Shown here piece by piece: positions 1 to 6,957 of a stretch of 16,045 nt of DNA. Both the position numbers and the translations under genes were made by a program. Positions within the stretch are counted from its first letter, which is position 1. Each line of letters starts with the position of its first letter. The stretch is taken from NCBI GenBank assembly GCA_903939005.1, contig CAJAFH010000253.1, positions 1-16,045 of the forward strand, read 5' to 3'. The notes under the pieces are model-generated. The model worked only from the letters and a program-made list of their open reading frames with translations. It searched no databases and was not told where the DNA came from. The stretch comes from an uncultured Actinomycetes bacterium (GTDB lineage Bacteria > Actinomycetota > Actinomycetes > Nanopelagicales > Nanopelagicaceae).

Positions 1-98
1 ATGCCAGTAGACTGGAAAAACTTAGAGCTACTGGAGGTTGCGTAATGATTCTGTTAGGTGCCTCCGTAATATTTTCGACCGCGTTAGGACTCCTGTGA
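1..98 (+). CDS. 3' end of an upstream gene (partial, unidentified)
   Basis: The frame starting at position 3 is open from the window edge to a TGA at 96-98. It encodes the last 31 residues of a protein, with a basic helix-like stretch (SRLEKLRATGG) followed by a hydrophobic strand-like stretch (VMILLGASVIFSTALGLL). The TGA overlaps the GTG start of the next gene in a GTGA arrangement, a common form of translational coupling, which supports both the end of this gene and the start of the next. The helix-strand pattern would fit the C-terminus of a phosphoribosyltransferase of the ComF kind, but 31 residues are too few to say. The identity is unknown; only the frame and the coupling are seen. 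Confidence 0.55.
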   Translation, partial: ASRLEKLRATGGCVMILLGASVIFSTALGLL

Positions 99-775
99 TC
101 AAGAAACCAGCAAAGCCCGCACGCGACACAATCGCTCCAAGTGATTTAACTTTTGGTTTAAGTACTTGCAAGCGTTGCATCTGGATTAAGTACTGGTTCA
201 AAGTAACTCTGCCCGGGCAATTTCCGATCGTTGGCACTTTATCTAAATTACAAGAAGCTCAGTTTCGCGGTGCGAGTATGCCCGACCTTGATCCTTCACT
301 GCGCCCCGGCAAGATAACTAAATGGGGTGAATGGGTTAAGAGCGATTACATCAGCATCAATGGCAGTAAAACGCCCTGGCGAATCCTGGGTATCTACGAT
401 GTCCTGGCCGAAAACGATGATGGAACACTTGGTTTAATTGATTGCAAAGTTTCTGAATCAGAACGCGATAGCGGCCAGTTCTATGCCCCGCAGCTTGAGT
501 CATACGCGTTTGCTTTAGAAAATCCAGCGGCCGGAAAAGCGCGCGAAGTAGCGTCGATGGGTCTATTGGTTTGGAAACCAAATTCGGTGCTTGGCGACAA
601 TGCGACTAACTATGGGTTCGGCGTCGAACAAAAGTATGTTGCCGTTGAACGCGAGCCAGATACTTTCTTTAAGGTAATTGAAGAGCTGATCACCGTGATC
701 GATGGTGAATTTCCAGATTCAGGTTCTAGTTGCGGAACTTGTAACTACTTAAGCCAACGCTTGGGGTTAGAGTAA
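95..775 (+). CDS. PD-(D/E)XK nuclease-like protein with four cysteines (Cas4/RecB-like)
   Basis: A 226-residue protein. The nuclease core is visible: D102 in GIYDVL, D116-x-K118 in LIDCK, and Q133-x3-Y137 in QLESY, which match the D, (D/E)xK and QxxxY motifs of the PD-(D/E)XK superfamily as in Cas4, AddB and RecB nuclease domains. Two CxxC pairs flank the core, C25/C28 near the N-terminus and C213/C216 near the C-terminus, suggesting an Fe-S cluster or zinc site that ties the ends together. The GTG at 95 was chosen because it overlaps the TGA of the upstream frame (GTGA) and has AGGA at 86-89. A TTG at 38 would add 19 residues but has GGAGG directly against it with no spacing. No cas genes or helicase are nearby, so a CRISPR role is not supported. 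DNA repair or processing is inferred; the exact substrate is unknown. Confidence 0.75.
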   Translation: MIKKPAKPARDTIAPSDLTFGLSTCKRCIWIKYWFKVTLPGQFPIVGTLSKLQEAQFRGASMPDLDPSLRPGKITKWGEWVKSDYISINGSKTPWRILGIYDVLAENDDGTLGLIDCKVSESERDSGQFYAPQLESYAFALENPAAGKAREVASMGLLVWKPNSVLGDNATNYGFGVEQKYVAVEREPDTFFKVIEELITVIDGEFPDSGSSCGTCNYLSQRLGLE

Positions 776-785
776 AAACTACTCT
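769..785. terminator. Short hairpin at convergent gene ends
   Basis: AGAGTA (769-774) and TACTCT (780-785) form a perfect 6-bp stem with a 5-nt loop (AAAAC). It spans the stop codons of the two convergent genes (TAA at 773-775, TAG on minus at 781-779). It is small and has no clear U-tract on either side, so termination in both directions is possible but weakly supported. Confidence 0.3.
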
Positions 786-1474
786 TCTTCGTCAGCTATC
801 TGTTCTTTTCGCTTTGTGGCATAAATGTCAACATACTCTTGGCCTGAGAGTTCTTGAATCTTCTTCATAATTTGGTCGGTGACTTCGCGCAAGTAATTCA
901 AGTCGCTTGAATCGCCTTCGAAATACATTGGCTCACCGAAGATCATTTCAACGCGCATCACTTTTGGGATCACGGTGCCGGTTGGTTGAATTTTTTCGGT
1001 ATTAAACATAGCGATCGGAATAATCGGAGCGCCGGAATCGATAGCTAAGCGAGCGATGCCAGTGCGTCCTTTATAAAGACGGCCATCGGGTGAGCGAGTG
1101 CCTTCAGGATAAATTCCTAAACACTTTCCTTGAGCTAGAACACTCAAGCCAGTTAGCAAAGCAGCTTCACTTCGACGTCCGCCTGAGCGATCTACTGATA
1201 CTTGACCGAGCGCTATGAAAGTTAATTTCTTAAGTAGTCCCTTAGGTCCAGGCGAAGTGAAGTACTCACTCTTGGCCAAGAAAGTAACTTTGCGCGGAAC
1301 AACCAACGGCATGAAGATCGAGTCACTAAATGAGAGGTGATTTGAAGCCATGATGACTGGACCCTTGAGCGGAACATTGCGCAGCCCTTTTACCTTAGGT
1401 CTAAATGCCAGCATTAAAAATGGAGTTAGGAAGGAGCGCAATAGACCATATGGAACATCATCAGCTTTGCCCAT
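779..1474 (-). CDS. plsC: 1-acyl-sn-glycerol-3-phosphate acyltransferase (PlsC family)
   Basis: A 231-residue acyltransferase expected to transfer an acyl chain to lysophosphatidic acid at the membrane, giving phosphatidic acid for phospholipid synthesis. The family blocks are all present: NHLSFSD (H46 and D51, the HX4D catalytic pair), the FLAK segment (66-69), YPEGTRS (122-128, the glycerophosphate-binding EGTR block) and the IIPIAM segment (151-156). The acidic tail (IADEEE) is ordinary for this group. The ATG start has a strong Shine-Dalgarno sequence (AAAGGAG, complement of 1482-1488), and a possible -10 box TAGGAT lies at 1510-1515 on minus, so this gene, unlike many neighbours, has a leader. 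It ends 3 nt from the convergent nuclease-like gene. Some actinobacterial relatives are acyltransferases with other lipid acceptors, so the precise substrate is inferred. Confidence 0.9.
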   Translation of the reverse strand: MGKADDVPYGLLRSFLTPFLMLAFRPKVKGLRNVPLKGPVIMASNHLSFSDSIFMPLVVPRKVTFLAKSEYFTSPGPKGLLKKLTFIALGQVSVDRSGGRRSEAALLTGLSVLAQGKCLGIYPEGTRSPDGRLYKGRTGIARLAIDSGAPIIPIAMFNTEKIQPTGTVIPKVMRVEMIFGEPMYFEGDSSDLNYLREVTDQIMKKIQELSGQEYVDIYATKRKEQIADEEE

Positions 1475-1571
1475 TCGGTTACTCCTTTTCTCGCTCGGAC
1501 TAGAGGGTAATCCTACGCACTTCCTAATTTAACGCTAAATCGGTTCCATTGCACCGAATTCTTATGCAATT

Positions 1572-2180
1572 ATGGCACTCGTGAGCGATGATTTAACTCC
1601 CCCAGATCTGATTCTTAAAGGTTCTGGCGATAAGGCAGACATTGCAGTTTTAATAATTCTTGGTGTTCGTCAGCCAATTGAAGATGCCATTGATCTTTGT
1701 GCCAGTTTTCAAGAACAAGGCCACACGGTAGTTGTTACTCATGCAAACGTTGATGACGATGATTACAAAGTTCCGCTACTCATTAACGAATATGAAATAG
1801 TGGGTAAGAATATTCATGATTTAAGGAATGATGATGATTCTGAGTTAGTAAATGCTGAATTCGATTCTATTGTTTCCACTCTCTCGCTTGATCAATCATC
1901 ACCAACTATCTATTTAGATCAACTAGATGCGATTGATGATTCTGAACGCTTTGTTGCACCAGATCCAGATTTACCCAGAATTAAAGAGCGAGCAAACAAA
2001 ATTGCTGTAATGGCGTTGATTGTTGGGCCCATTTGGATTATTGCATCTGCAGTTATCGGTTTTGATCCATTTGGCCTCGAACCTTGGCCAGGACTGTTAG
2101 CAACAACTGGCGGACTCGCTACTCTTCTTTATCGTTGGAATCTAACTAGGGAAGAAGGCGAAGATGGCGCACACATCTAA
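1572..2180 (+). CDS. Unknown acidic protein with two C-terminal membrane segments
   Basis: A 202-residue protein that I do not recognise. Residues 1-130 look soluble and acidic, with Asp-rich runs (DDDDYK, RNDDDSE) and an alternating strand/helix pattern (IAVLIILGV near the start, then TVVVTHA). Two hydrophobic segments follow at about 142-163 (IAVMALIVGPIWIIASAVIGF) and 170-188 (PGLLATTGGLATLLYRW), so the protein is probably anchored in the membrane by a C-terminal hairpin with the acidic part in the cytoplasm. The ATG at 1572 is taken as the start, although no clear Shine-Dalgarno sequence or well-placed -10 box precedes it; GTG at 1581 is an alternative. The 3' end overlaps the oxidoreductase gene by 17 nt, so the two are probably co-translated. 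No function is assigned. Confidence 0.7.
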   Translation: MALVSDDLTPPDLILKGSGDKADIAVLIILGVRQPIEDAIDLCASFQEQGHTVVVTHANVDDDDYKVPLLINEYEIVGKNIHDLRNDDDSELVNAEFDSIVSTLSLDQSSPTIYLDQLDAIDDSERFVAPDPDLPRIKERANKIAVMALIVGPIWIIASAVIGFDPFGLEPWPGLLATTGGLATLLYRWNLTREEGEDGAHI

Positions 2181-3177
2181 CTCTGAGTTTTCCAAACCTG
2201 AATTCAGATGGGGAATTATTGGAACTGGTGGAATTGCCAAGGCTTTTGCTCGCGATCTTTCTTACTTTAATAGTCACATCGTGCAAGCAGTTGGTTCACG
2301 TTCGTTAGAAAAAGCTAGCGACTTCGCACTTGAGTTCCCAGGCTGTACTGCATATGGAAGTTACGAAGAGTTAGTTGCTGACCCAATGATCGATGCGGTC
2401 TATGTGGCAACCCCTCACCCACAGCATGTGGCAAATACAATTCTGGCGCTTAACGCTGGCAAGCCAGTTCTTTGTGAAAAACCATTTGCGGTAAATGCCG
2501 TTGAAGCCCAGGCGATGGTTGCTGCGGCTATAGATAACAATGTTGCACTGCTTGAGGCAATGTGGACACGCTTTTTGCCACATATCGCACAGGTTCGCGA
2601 ACTCTTGAGCAGCGGCGTTATTGGCGAAGTAATAAATGTTGAAGCTGATCATGGACAGTACCTAATTGATCATGAAAACCCACGGTTAACAGAACCGTCC
2701 CTTGCTGGTGGCGCACTACTTGATTTAGGAATTTATCCAGTCTCATTTGCTCACATGGTTCTTGGTACTCCTGCGCGTATCACCGCAACTGGCGTGCTGA
2801 CGGAGAAAGGTGTTGACAGCCAAACTTCGGCAATTTTGGATTACGAAAATGGCGCACAAGCAGTCCTGACTACAACTTTGATTACAAGCACACCGTGCAG
2901 AGCAACGATTGCAGGCACGTTGGGCCGAATTGAAATTGATCGCACTTTCTATAACCCAGCTAATATGAGATTGGTAATGCAAGATGGCACGACTACCGAG
3001 TATCCAAATACTTATAAAGGCCATGGACTGCGTGAACAAGCTGCCGAATTAGAACGCATGGTTAGAAATGCCGAAATTGAATCACCATTGTTAACGCATA
3101 AAATGAGCATCGAAATTATGCAAACCCTCGATGAAATAAGAAATCAGATTGGTTTGCGATACCCGTTCGAAAATTAA
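2164..3177 (+). CDS. Gfo/Idh/MocA family NAD(P)-dependent oxidoreductase
   Basis: A 337-residue dehydrogenase. The Rossmann fold begins at WGIIGTGGIAKAF (16-28, GxGGIA nucleotide loop). The family signature CEKPF (104-108) supplies the conserved lysine K106. The second domain carries GGALLDLGIY (182-191) with D187 and Y191. The DLGIY form, together with LEAMWTRF (130-137), is closest by eye to the dihydrodiol dehydrogenase/glucose-fructose oxidoreductase branch, so a sugar or cyclitol substrate is likely but not determined. The ATG lies inside the upstream gene, with AGAAGG at 2153-2158 at good spacing, which points to coupled translation with the unknown membrane protein. Its TAA shares the TTAA at 3174-3177 with the stop of the convergent glucokinase gene. 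Proximity to a glucokinase fits sugar metabolism, but the two are on opposite strands. Confidence 0.9.
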   Translation: MAHTSNSEFSKPEFRWGIIGTGGIAKAFARDLSYFNSHIVQAVGSRSLEKASDFALEFPGCTAYGSYEELVADPMIDAVYVATPHPQHVANTILALNAGKPVLCEKPFAVNAVEAQAMVAAAIDNNVALLEAMWTRFLPHIAQVRELLSSGVIGEVINVEADHGQYLIDHENPRLTEPSLAGGALLDLGIYPVSFAHMVLGTPARITATGVLTEKGVDSQTSAILDYENGAQAVLTTTLITSTPCRATIAGTLGRIEIDRTFYNPANMRLVMQDGTTTEYPNTYKGHGLREQAAELERMVRNAEIESPLLTHKMSIEIMQTLDEIRNQIGLRYPFEN

Positions 3178-4118
3178 TTACGAGCTAGATCTGCAACGCC
3201 GACTAAGCCAGCTTCATTGCCAAGTTCGGCTGCCACAATTTCTGGATAAGGATGCTTGCCTGCAAATGGCATATACCGCTTCATTGCCTCGCGAGTTGGC
3301 GCAAGCAGAATTTCTCCGGCATCGATGACTCCCCCGCCGATAACAACGCAAGATGGATCGAGCAACACTGCCAGGGATGCAATTCCAGCGCCTAAATATT
3401 GCGCAGTGGTTTGAAAAGCAGCAAGTGCAACAGCGTCACCTTCGCGGGCTGCATCTGTAATTGCTTGACCCGTTAAACCATCGATCGTGCCATCTCCGCG
3501 CGCCAGCAAATTACGGGCTAAATCTGGTGATGCGCTAATTGCTTCGCGAGCATGACGTCGTAGCGCACTTCCTGATGCATATTGCTCAAAACAGCCACGT
3601 GCGCCGCAGCCACATAGGTGGCCTTCAGGAACAACACGTAAGTGACCAAACTCTGCGGCAATTCCAAACGCTCCGCGGTAGAGCTCGTTATTAACAACTA
3701 TTCCGCCACCAACACCAGTACCGATCGTTAGCATCATCATGTGTGCTTGATTGCGACCCGCACCAAATTTTGCTTCACCCCAAGCTGCAGCGTTAGCATC
3801 GTTTTCAATTACAACTGGTAGCCCAATTAACTTGGTTAACTCAACATCGAGTTGAACACCATTCCAATCAGCAATGTTCGGTGTAGCCAACATTGTTTTG
3901 CGGTCTGAGGAAACGAAACCTGCTGCTGACACCCCGACTGCGGTGATCTCATGTTCCTGCATTAATTCAAGTGCAACTTCAGCGATAGTTTTAGTCAGTG
4001 CACTGCCACCTTCGCGCGGAGTATCCCGACGTGAGGTTGCTAAAACTTTTCCAGATGCATCAACCACGCCACCTAGAACTTTGGTGCCGCCGACATCTAC
4101 GCCAACAGTTAAAGACAT
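3174..4118 (-). CDS. glkA: ROK family glucokinase
   Basis: A 314-residue sugar kinase expected to phosphorylate glucose to glucose 6-phosphate in the cytoplasm. It shows the N-terminal phosphate-binding DVGGTK (8-13), the catalytic block ENDANA (E105, N106, D107), the GTGVGGG loop (133-139), and the ROK zinc site with H159 of EFGH and C169, C171 and C176 in CGCGARGC. There is no DNA-binding domain, so it is a kinase and not a ROK repressor. The ATG has AGAAGG upstream (complement of 4130-4135, 11 nt away), inside the end of the SRPBCC gene. The gap to that gene is only 7 nt, so they form an operon read SRPBCC then kinase. From memory, glkA of Streptomyces sits in a similar neighbourhood. Use of ATP versus polyphosphate as phosphate donor cannot be read from the sequence. 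Confidence 0.88.
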   Translation of the reverse strand: MSLTVGVDVGGTKVLGGVVDASGKVLATSRRDTPREGGSALTKTIAEVALELMQEHEITAVGVSAAGFVSSDRKTMLATPNIADWNGVQLDVELTKLIGLPVVIENDANAAAWGEAKFGAGRNQAHMMMLTIGTGVGGGIVVNNELYRGAFGIAAEFGHLRVVPEGHLCGCGARGCFEQYASGSALRRHAREAISASPDLARNLLARGDGTIDGLTGQAITDAAREGDAVALAAFQTTAQYLGAGIASLAVLLDPSCVVIGGGVIDAGEILLAPTREAMKRYMPFAGKHPYPEIVAAELGNEAGLVGVADLARN

Positions 4119-4125
4119 GAACTAT

Positions 4126-4563
4126 TTAGCCTTCTAGATGCGATTTCAATTGATCAAGAGCTTGATCAATCGTCGTTTGCTCAGCTTTCTTGCGCATCAT
4201 TGCTGGAATTGGCATCGAGATTTCAACACCCATTTCATAAGTGACCTCAGTGGTGTCCTCATCAATTTTCTTAATTGTGTAAGAACCTTCCATGCCGGTT
4301 AATAAATCGGCATCATTAAATGAAAATGAAAGTTTGCTGGGAGCCTCTGACCACTCATAGTCAAGAGTGACTTTATCTTTCATCATGCCAGCATCGATTA
4401 CGAACTTGCCAGAGGTTAAACGCCCCTGCTCATCGGTAGCTAGAACTTCGACTGACTTAATCGACGTCGACCATTCGGGGTACTTGGCAATCTCGAAAAG
4501 GGCTGCCTGCACCTCGCTGATCGGGGCATCAATAGTGATTTTTCCGCTGCTTAATTCGCTCAT
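4126..4563 (-). CDS. SRPBCC (START/polyketide-cyclase-like) protein
   Basis: A 145-residue single-domain protein with the pattern of the SRPBCC superfamily: an early strand with IDAPISEV (11-18), the helix ALFEIAKYPEW (21-31), a run of strands and a long C-terminal helix (MRKKAEQTTIDQALDQLKSHL). This group binds hydrophobic ligands in a deep cavity; the ligand here is unknown. A longer reading frame to 4749 exists, but the added 62 residues overlap the acyl-CoA ligase gene and look like shadow sequence. The ATG at 4563 is preceded by TACCCT and 7 nt, which fits a leaderless start. It is the first gene of an operon with the glucokinase. Similar small proteins sit beside an acyl-CoA ligase in Mycobacterium (Rv2185c, from memory), which hints at a role with lipids. 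Confidence 0.82.
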   Translation of the reverse strand: MSELSSGKITIDAPISEVQAALFEIAKYPEWSTSIKSVEVLATDEQGRLTSGKFVIDAGMMKDKVTLDYEWSEAPSKLSFSFNDADLLTGMEGSYTIKKIDEDTTEVTYEMGVEISMPIPAMMRKKAEQTTIDQALDQLKSHLEG

Positions 4564-4570
4564 GGCGCAA

Positions 4571-4576
4571 AGGGTA
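4571..4576 (-). promoter_or_regulatory. Leaderless promoter -10 box for the SRPBCC-glucokinase operon
   Basis: TACCCT on the minus strand, then 7 nt, then the ATG at 4563. Transcription would begin at or next to the A of ATG. No good -35 match was seen. It decides the short start of the SRPBCC gene and lies back to back with the acyl-CoA ligase promoter. Confidence 0.55.
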
Positions 4577-4605
4577 CCCTCTTCCATTTCTGATAGTCGC
4601 CACGC

Positions 4606-4611
4606 TAGCGT
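4606..4611 (+). promoter_or_regulatory. Leaderless promoter -10 box for the acyl-CoA ligase operon
   Basis: TAGCGT, then 6 nt (TCTCCC), then the ATG at 4618. No Shine-Dalgarno sequence is present, which fits a leaderless transcript. The only -35 candidate is TTCCAT at 4582-4587, which is weak. The two divergent starts are 54 nt apart, so the promoters are likely to influence each other. Confidence 0.55.
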
Positions 4612-4617
4612 TCTCCC

Positions 4618-6411
4618 ATGAACGAAATGACCATACCTGCCCTTGTCCCTTCTGCGACCGAGGGGAACCTGACAAACCTTGTCGCCGAACGCGCTTGGTT
4701 TGAACCAGAACGCATAATGCTCTCTCGCCCACTTGGCGAAGGATGGCAACCAGTAACTGCCCGCGAGTTTGAAACTGAAGTGCGCACTGCTGCTAAAGGC
4801 TTAATCGCAGCTGGTATTCAAATCGGTGATCGCGTTGCGATCATGTCTCGCACTCGCTACGAATGGACGATCTTAGATTTTGCAGTTTGGTATGCCGGCG
4901 GCGTTGTTGTGCCGGTCTATGACACTTCATCAGCTGAGCAAATTGATTGGATTCTTAATGACTCAGGTGCAGTAGGCATCATTGTTGAGACTCCAACTCT
5001 GCGTGAATTAGTTGAAACGGTAAGACCAGCTCATACCCGTCATGTTTGGACTATGACCGATGGTGTTCTAGATATTTTGACCGCATCGGGTGCTCACATT
5101 GGTGATGATGAAATTGATCGCAGACGTAACGCACTGGTTCCAGATACTTTGGCAACTTTGATTTACACATCTGGCACAACCGGAAAACCAAAAGGTGTTT
5201 CGCTTACTCACGGCAATTTCCTTGCTGAGTGCGGCAATGTTGTTCAAGGCGCTAAGGATTTATTCTTAAAGCCAGATGGTTCCACTTTGCTTTTCTTACC
5301 GGTTGCACACGTATTCGGTCGCATGGTGCAGATTGGTGCGATCACTGCCGGATTACACCTAGCTCACTGCAGCGATCCAGTTGGTCGCTTATCAGCCGAC
5401 TTAGCGTCGTTCAAGCCAACCTTCGTACTTGCAGTGCCACGTATTTTTGAAAAGATTTACAACGGCGCAGAGGCAAAAGCAGAAGCTGCTGGCAAGGGTG
5501 ACATCTTCCGCAAAGCCGCTGCTGTCGCAATTGCATATAGCGAAGGCTTAGATACCAAGAAAATATCGCTATCACTTCGTTTGAAGCACGCGCTCTTCGA
5601 CAAATTGGTTTACTCAAAGATCCGTACCGCAGTTGGTGGTCGCGTTGAGGCAGCAATTTCTGGTGGCGCTCCCCTAGGAGCTCGCTTAGGCCACTTCTAC
5701 CGCGGTGCCGGAATTACTATTTTGGAAGGTTACGGTTTAACTGAAACTACTGCTGGCGCGACACTTAATTTATCCACCGCGCTTCGAGTTGGCTCAGTTG
5801 GTAAACCAATTCCCGGAACCTCAGTCAAGATTGCCGAAGATGGCGAAGTACTACTTAGAGGTCCAATTGTTATGCGCGGTTATTGGCAGAACGATGCAGC
5901 CAATGCTGAAGTTTTTGATGCTGATCGTTGGTTTAAAACTGGTGACCTTGGAAAGTTAGATGAAGATGGATTCTTATTTATAGTTGGCCGCAAGAAGGAA
6001 CTTATCGTTACTGCTGGTGGCAAGAATGTGGCTCCTGCAGTTCTAGAAGATCGCTTGCGCTCACATCCACTAGTTAGCCAATGTGTTGTTGTGGGCGATG
6101 CTCGTCCATTCATTGGCGCTCTAATTACCGTTGATCAAGATTTGTTAAAGCCTTGGATCGCAGCAAATAAGAAACAAGGTGCATCAATGGCTGAATTAGC
6201 AGTCGACCCACAATTAATTAGTGTTATTCAAACTGCAGTTGATGAAGCTAATAAAGCGGTAAGTAAGGCTGAATCAATTCGTAAATTCAGAATCTTAACT
6301 ACCGACTTCACAATCGCGGGCGGACAGTTGACTGCAAAGCTATCAATCAAGCGCCATGTGATCGCGCAAGAATTCGCAGCTGAAATCGAAGCGCTCTACG
6401 AAAAAGAGTAA
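4618..6411 (+). CDS. fadD: Long-chain acyl-CoA synthetase (AMP-forming, FadD15-like)
   Basis: A 597-residue adenylate-forming enzyme that should activate a fatty acid with ATP and CoA. Visible blocks are the P-loop YTSGTTGKPKG (183-193), GYGLTETTAG (371-380), TGDLG (441-445) and GRKKELIVTAGGKNV (457-471). The C-terminal A10 block reads LTAKLSIKR (571-579); in the common form LTPTxKxKR the residue two places before KR is lysine, whereas here it is S576, with K574 and K578 nearby. The length is usual for the bacterial ACSL/FadD15 class. It is the first gene of an operon: its TAA is followed at once, in the same frame, by the TTG start of a histidine kinase. Activated acyl chains could feed the lipid acyltransferase and the beta-oxidation genes in this window, though the substrate length is not determined. 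Confidence 0.92.
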   Translation: MNEMTIPALVPSATEGNLTNLVAERAWFEPERIMLSRPLGEGWQPVTAREFETEVRTAAKGLIAAGIQIGDRVAIMSRTRYEWTILDFAVWYAGGVVVPVYDTSSAEQIDWILNDSGAVGIIVETPTLRELVETVRPAHTRHVWTMTDGVLDILTASGAHIGDDEIDRRRNALVPDTLATLIYTSGTTGKPKGVSLTHGNFLAECGNVVQGAKDLFLKPDGSTLLFLPVAHVFGRMVQIGAITAGLHLAHCSDPVGRLSADLASFKPTFVLAVPRIFEKIYNGAEAKAEAAGKGDIFRKAAAVAIAYSEGLDTKKISLSLRLKHALFDKLVYSKIRTAVGGRVEAAISGGAPLGARLGHFYRGAGITILEGYGLTETTAGATLNLSTALRVGSVGKPIPGTSVKIAEDGEVLLRGPIVMRGYWQNDAANAEVFDADRWFKTGDLGKLDEDGFLFIVGRKKELIVTAGGKNVAPAVLEDRLRSHPLVSQCVVVGDARPFIGALITVDQDLLKPWIAANKKQGASMAELAVDPQLISVIQTAVDEANKAVSKAESIRKFRILTTDFTIAGGQLTAKLSIKRHVIAQEFAAEIEALYEKE

Positions 6412-6957
6412 TTGAATACCAGGGGCACAAACCAGATTGCGCGCCAAATCCACGATGGAATAGCGCAAGATTTGGTTGCCCTGGGTTACTCACTTGACCA
6501 ATCTCTAGGTGCACCTGAGTTACCAACTTCTACCCGCGCTGAACTGCGGACCCTTAGGTTTGAAGTTACTGGTCTAATTGAAAAAGTTCGTCGCGAGATC
6601 CTAAATCTACGTAGCACTTCACCTGACTTGGGTGAACTAGCTGTCGCGATCTGCGGCGATCGTCTCGGCAAAGTCGATCTGACCATCCCCCTTGATCAAG
6701 TACTTAGCCCCATAGCCATTGAACTCTTGCGTAATGCAGCTGAGCACTCTGGGGCTAGCGTGATTAATCTGCACACTTATAGCGACGATGCTCTTACTGT
6801 TATCGAAGTTAGCGATAACGGGATTGGCGGTGTTGAAATGAAAGCTGATCGATTTGGCTTAGTTGGTATTTCCGAGGCGGTAGCTGAACTATCTGGAAAA
6901 ATTGAATTCATAAACCTCACACCCGGTCTCTTGATTCGAGTATCGATTCCCAGTTGA
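6412..6957 (+). CDS. Sensorless NarL-type histidine kinase (HisKA_3 plus HATPase)
   Basis: A 181-residue kinase made only of catalytic parts. The dimerisation/phosphoacceptor block begins almost at the first residue, IARQIHDGIAQD (9-20, phosphoacceptor H14). The ATP-binding domain has an N box ELLRNAAEH (104-112, N108), a G1 box VSDNGIGG (133-140) and a G2 region FGLVGISE (148-155). No transmembrane segment, PAS, GAF or HAMP region fits before H14, so the protein is cytoplasmic and must take its signal from another partner. The TTG at 6412 is the only standard start before H14; it directly follows the ligase TAA (TAATTG), in the same frame, with no good Shine-Dalgarno sequence. The end overlaps the regulator gene by 4 nt (TTGA). 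The partner regulator is clear; the signal is not. Confidence 0.85.
   Translation: MNTRGTNQIARQIHDGIAQDLVALGYSLDQSLGAPELPTSTRAELRTLRFEVTGLIEKVRREILNLRSTSPDLGELAVAICGDRLGKVDLTIPLDQVLSPIAIELLRNAAEHSGASVINLHTYSDDALTVIEVSDNGIGGVEMKADRFGLVGISEAVAELSGKIEFINLTPGLLIRVSIPS

Noticed and set aside
1..45. Short frame from ATG at position 1 ending in TAA at 43-45
   Set aside because: The frame at position 3 is open through to the GTGA overlap and explains the region better.
38..94. TTG start at 38 for the nuclease-like protein
   Set aside because: GGAGG touches the TTG with no spacing, and GTG at 95 overlaps the upstream stop as GTGA with AGGA at a suitable distance.
95..775. A Cas4 gene belonging to a CRISPR-Cas system
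   Set aside because: No repeats, spacers or other cas genes are present, and the cysteine layout differs from Cas4.
4564..4749. N-terminal extension of the SRPBCC frame by 62 residues
   Set aside because: It overlaps the divergent acyl-CoA ligase gene, shows no domain character, and a leaderless promoter box sits 7 nt before the ATG at 4563.
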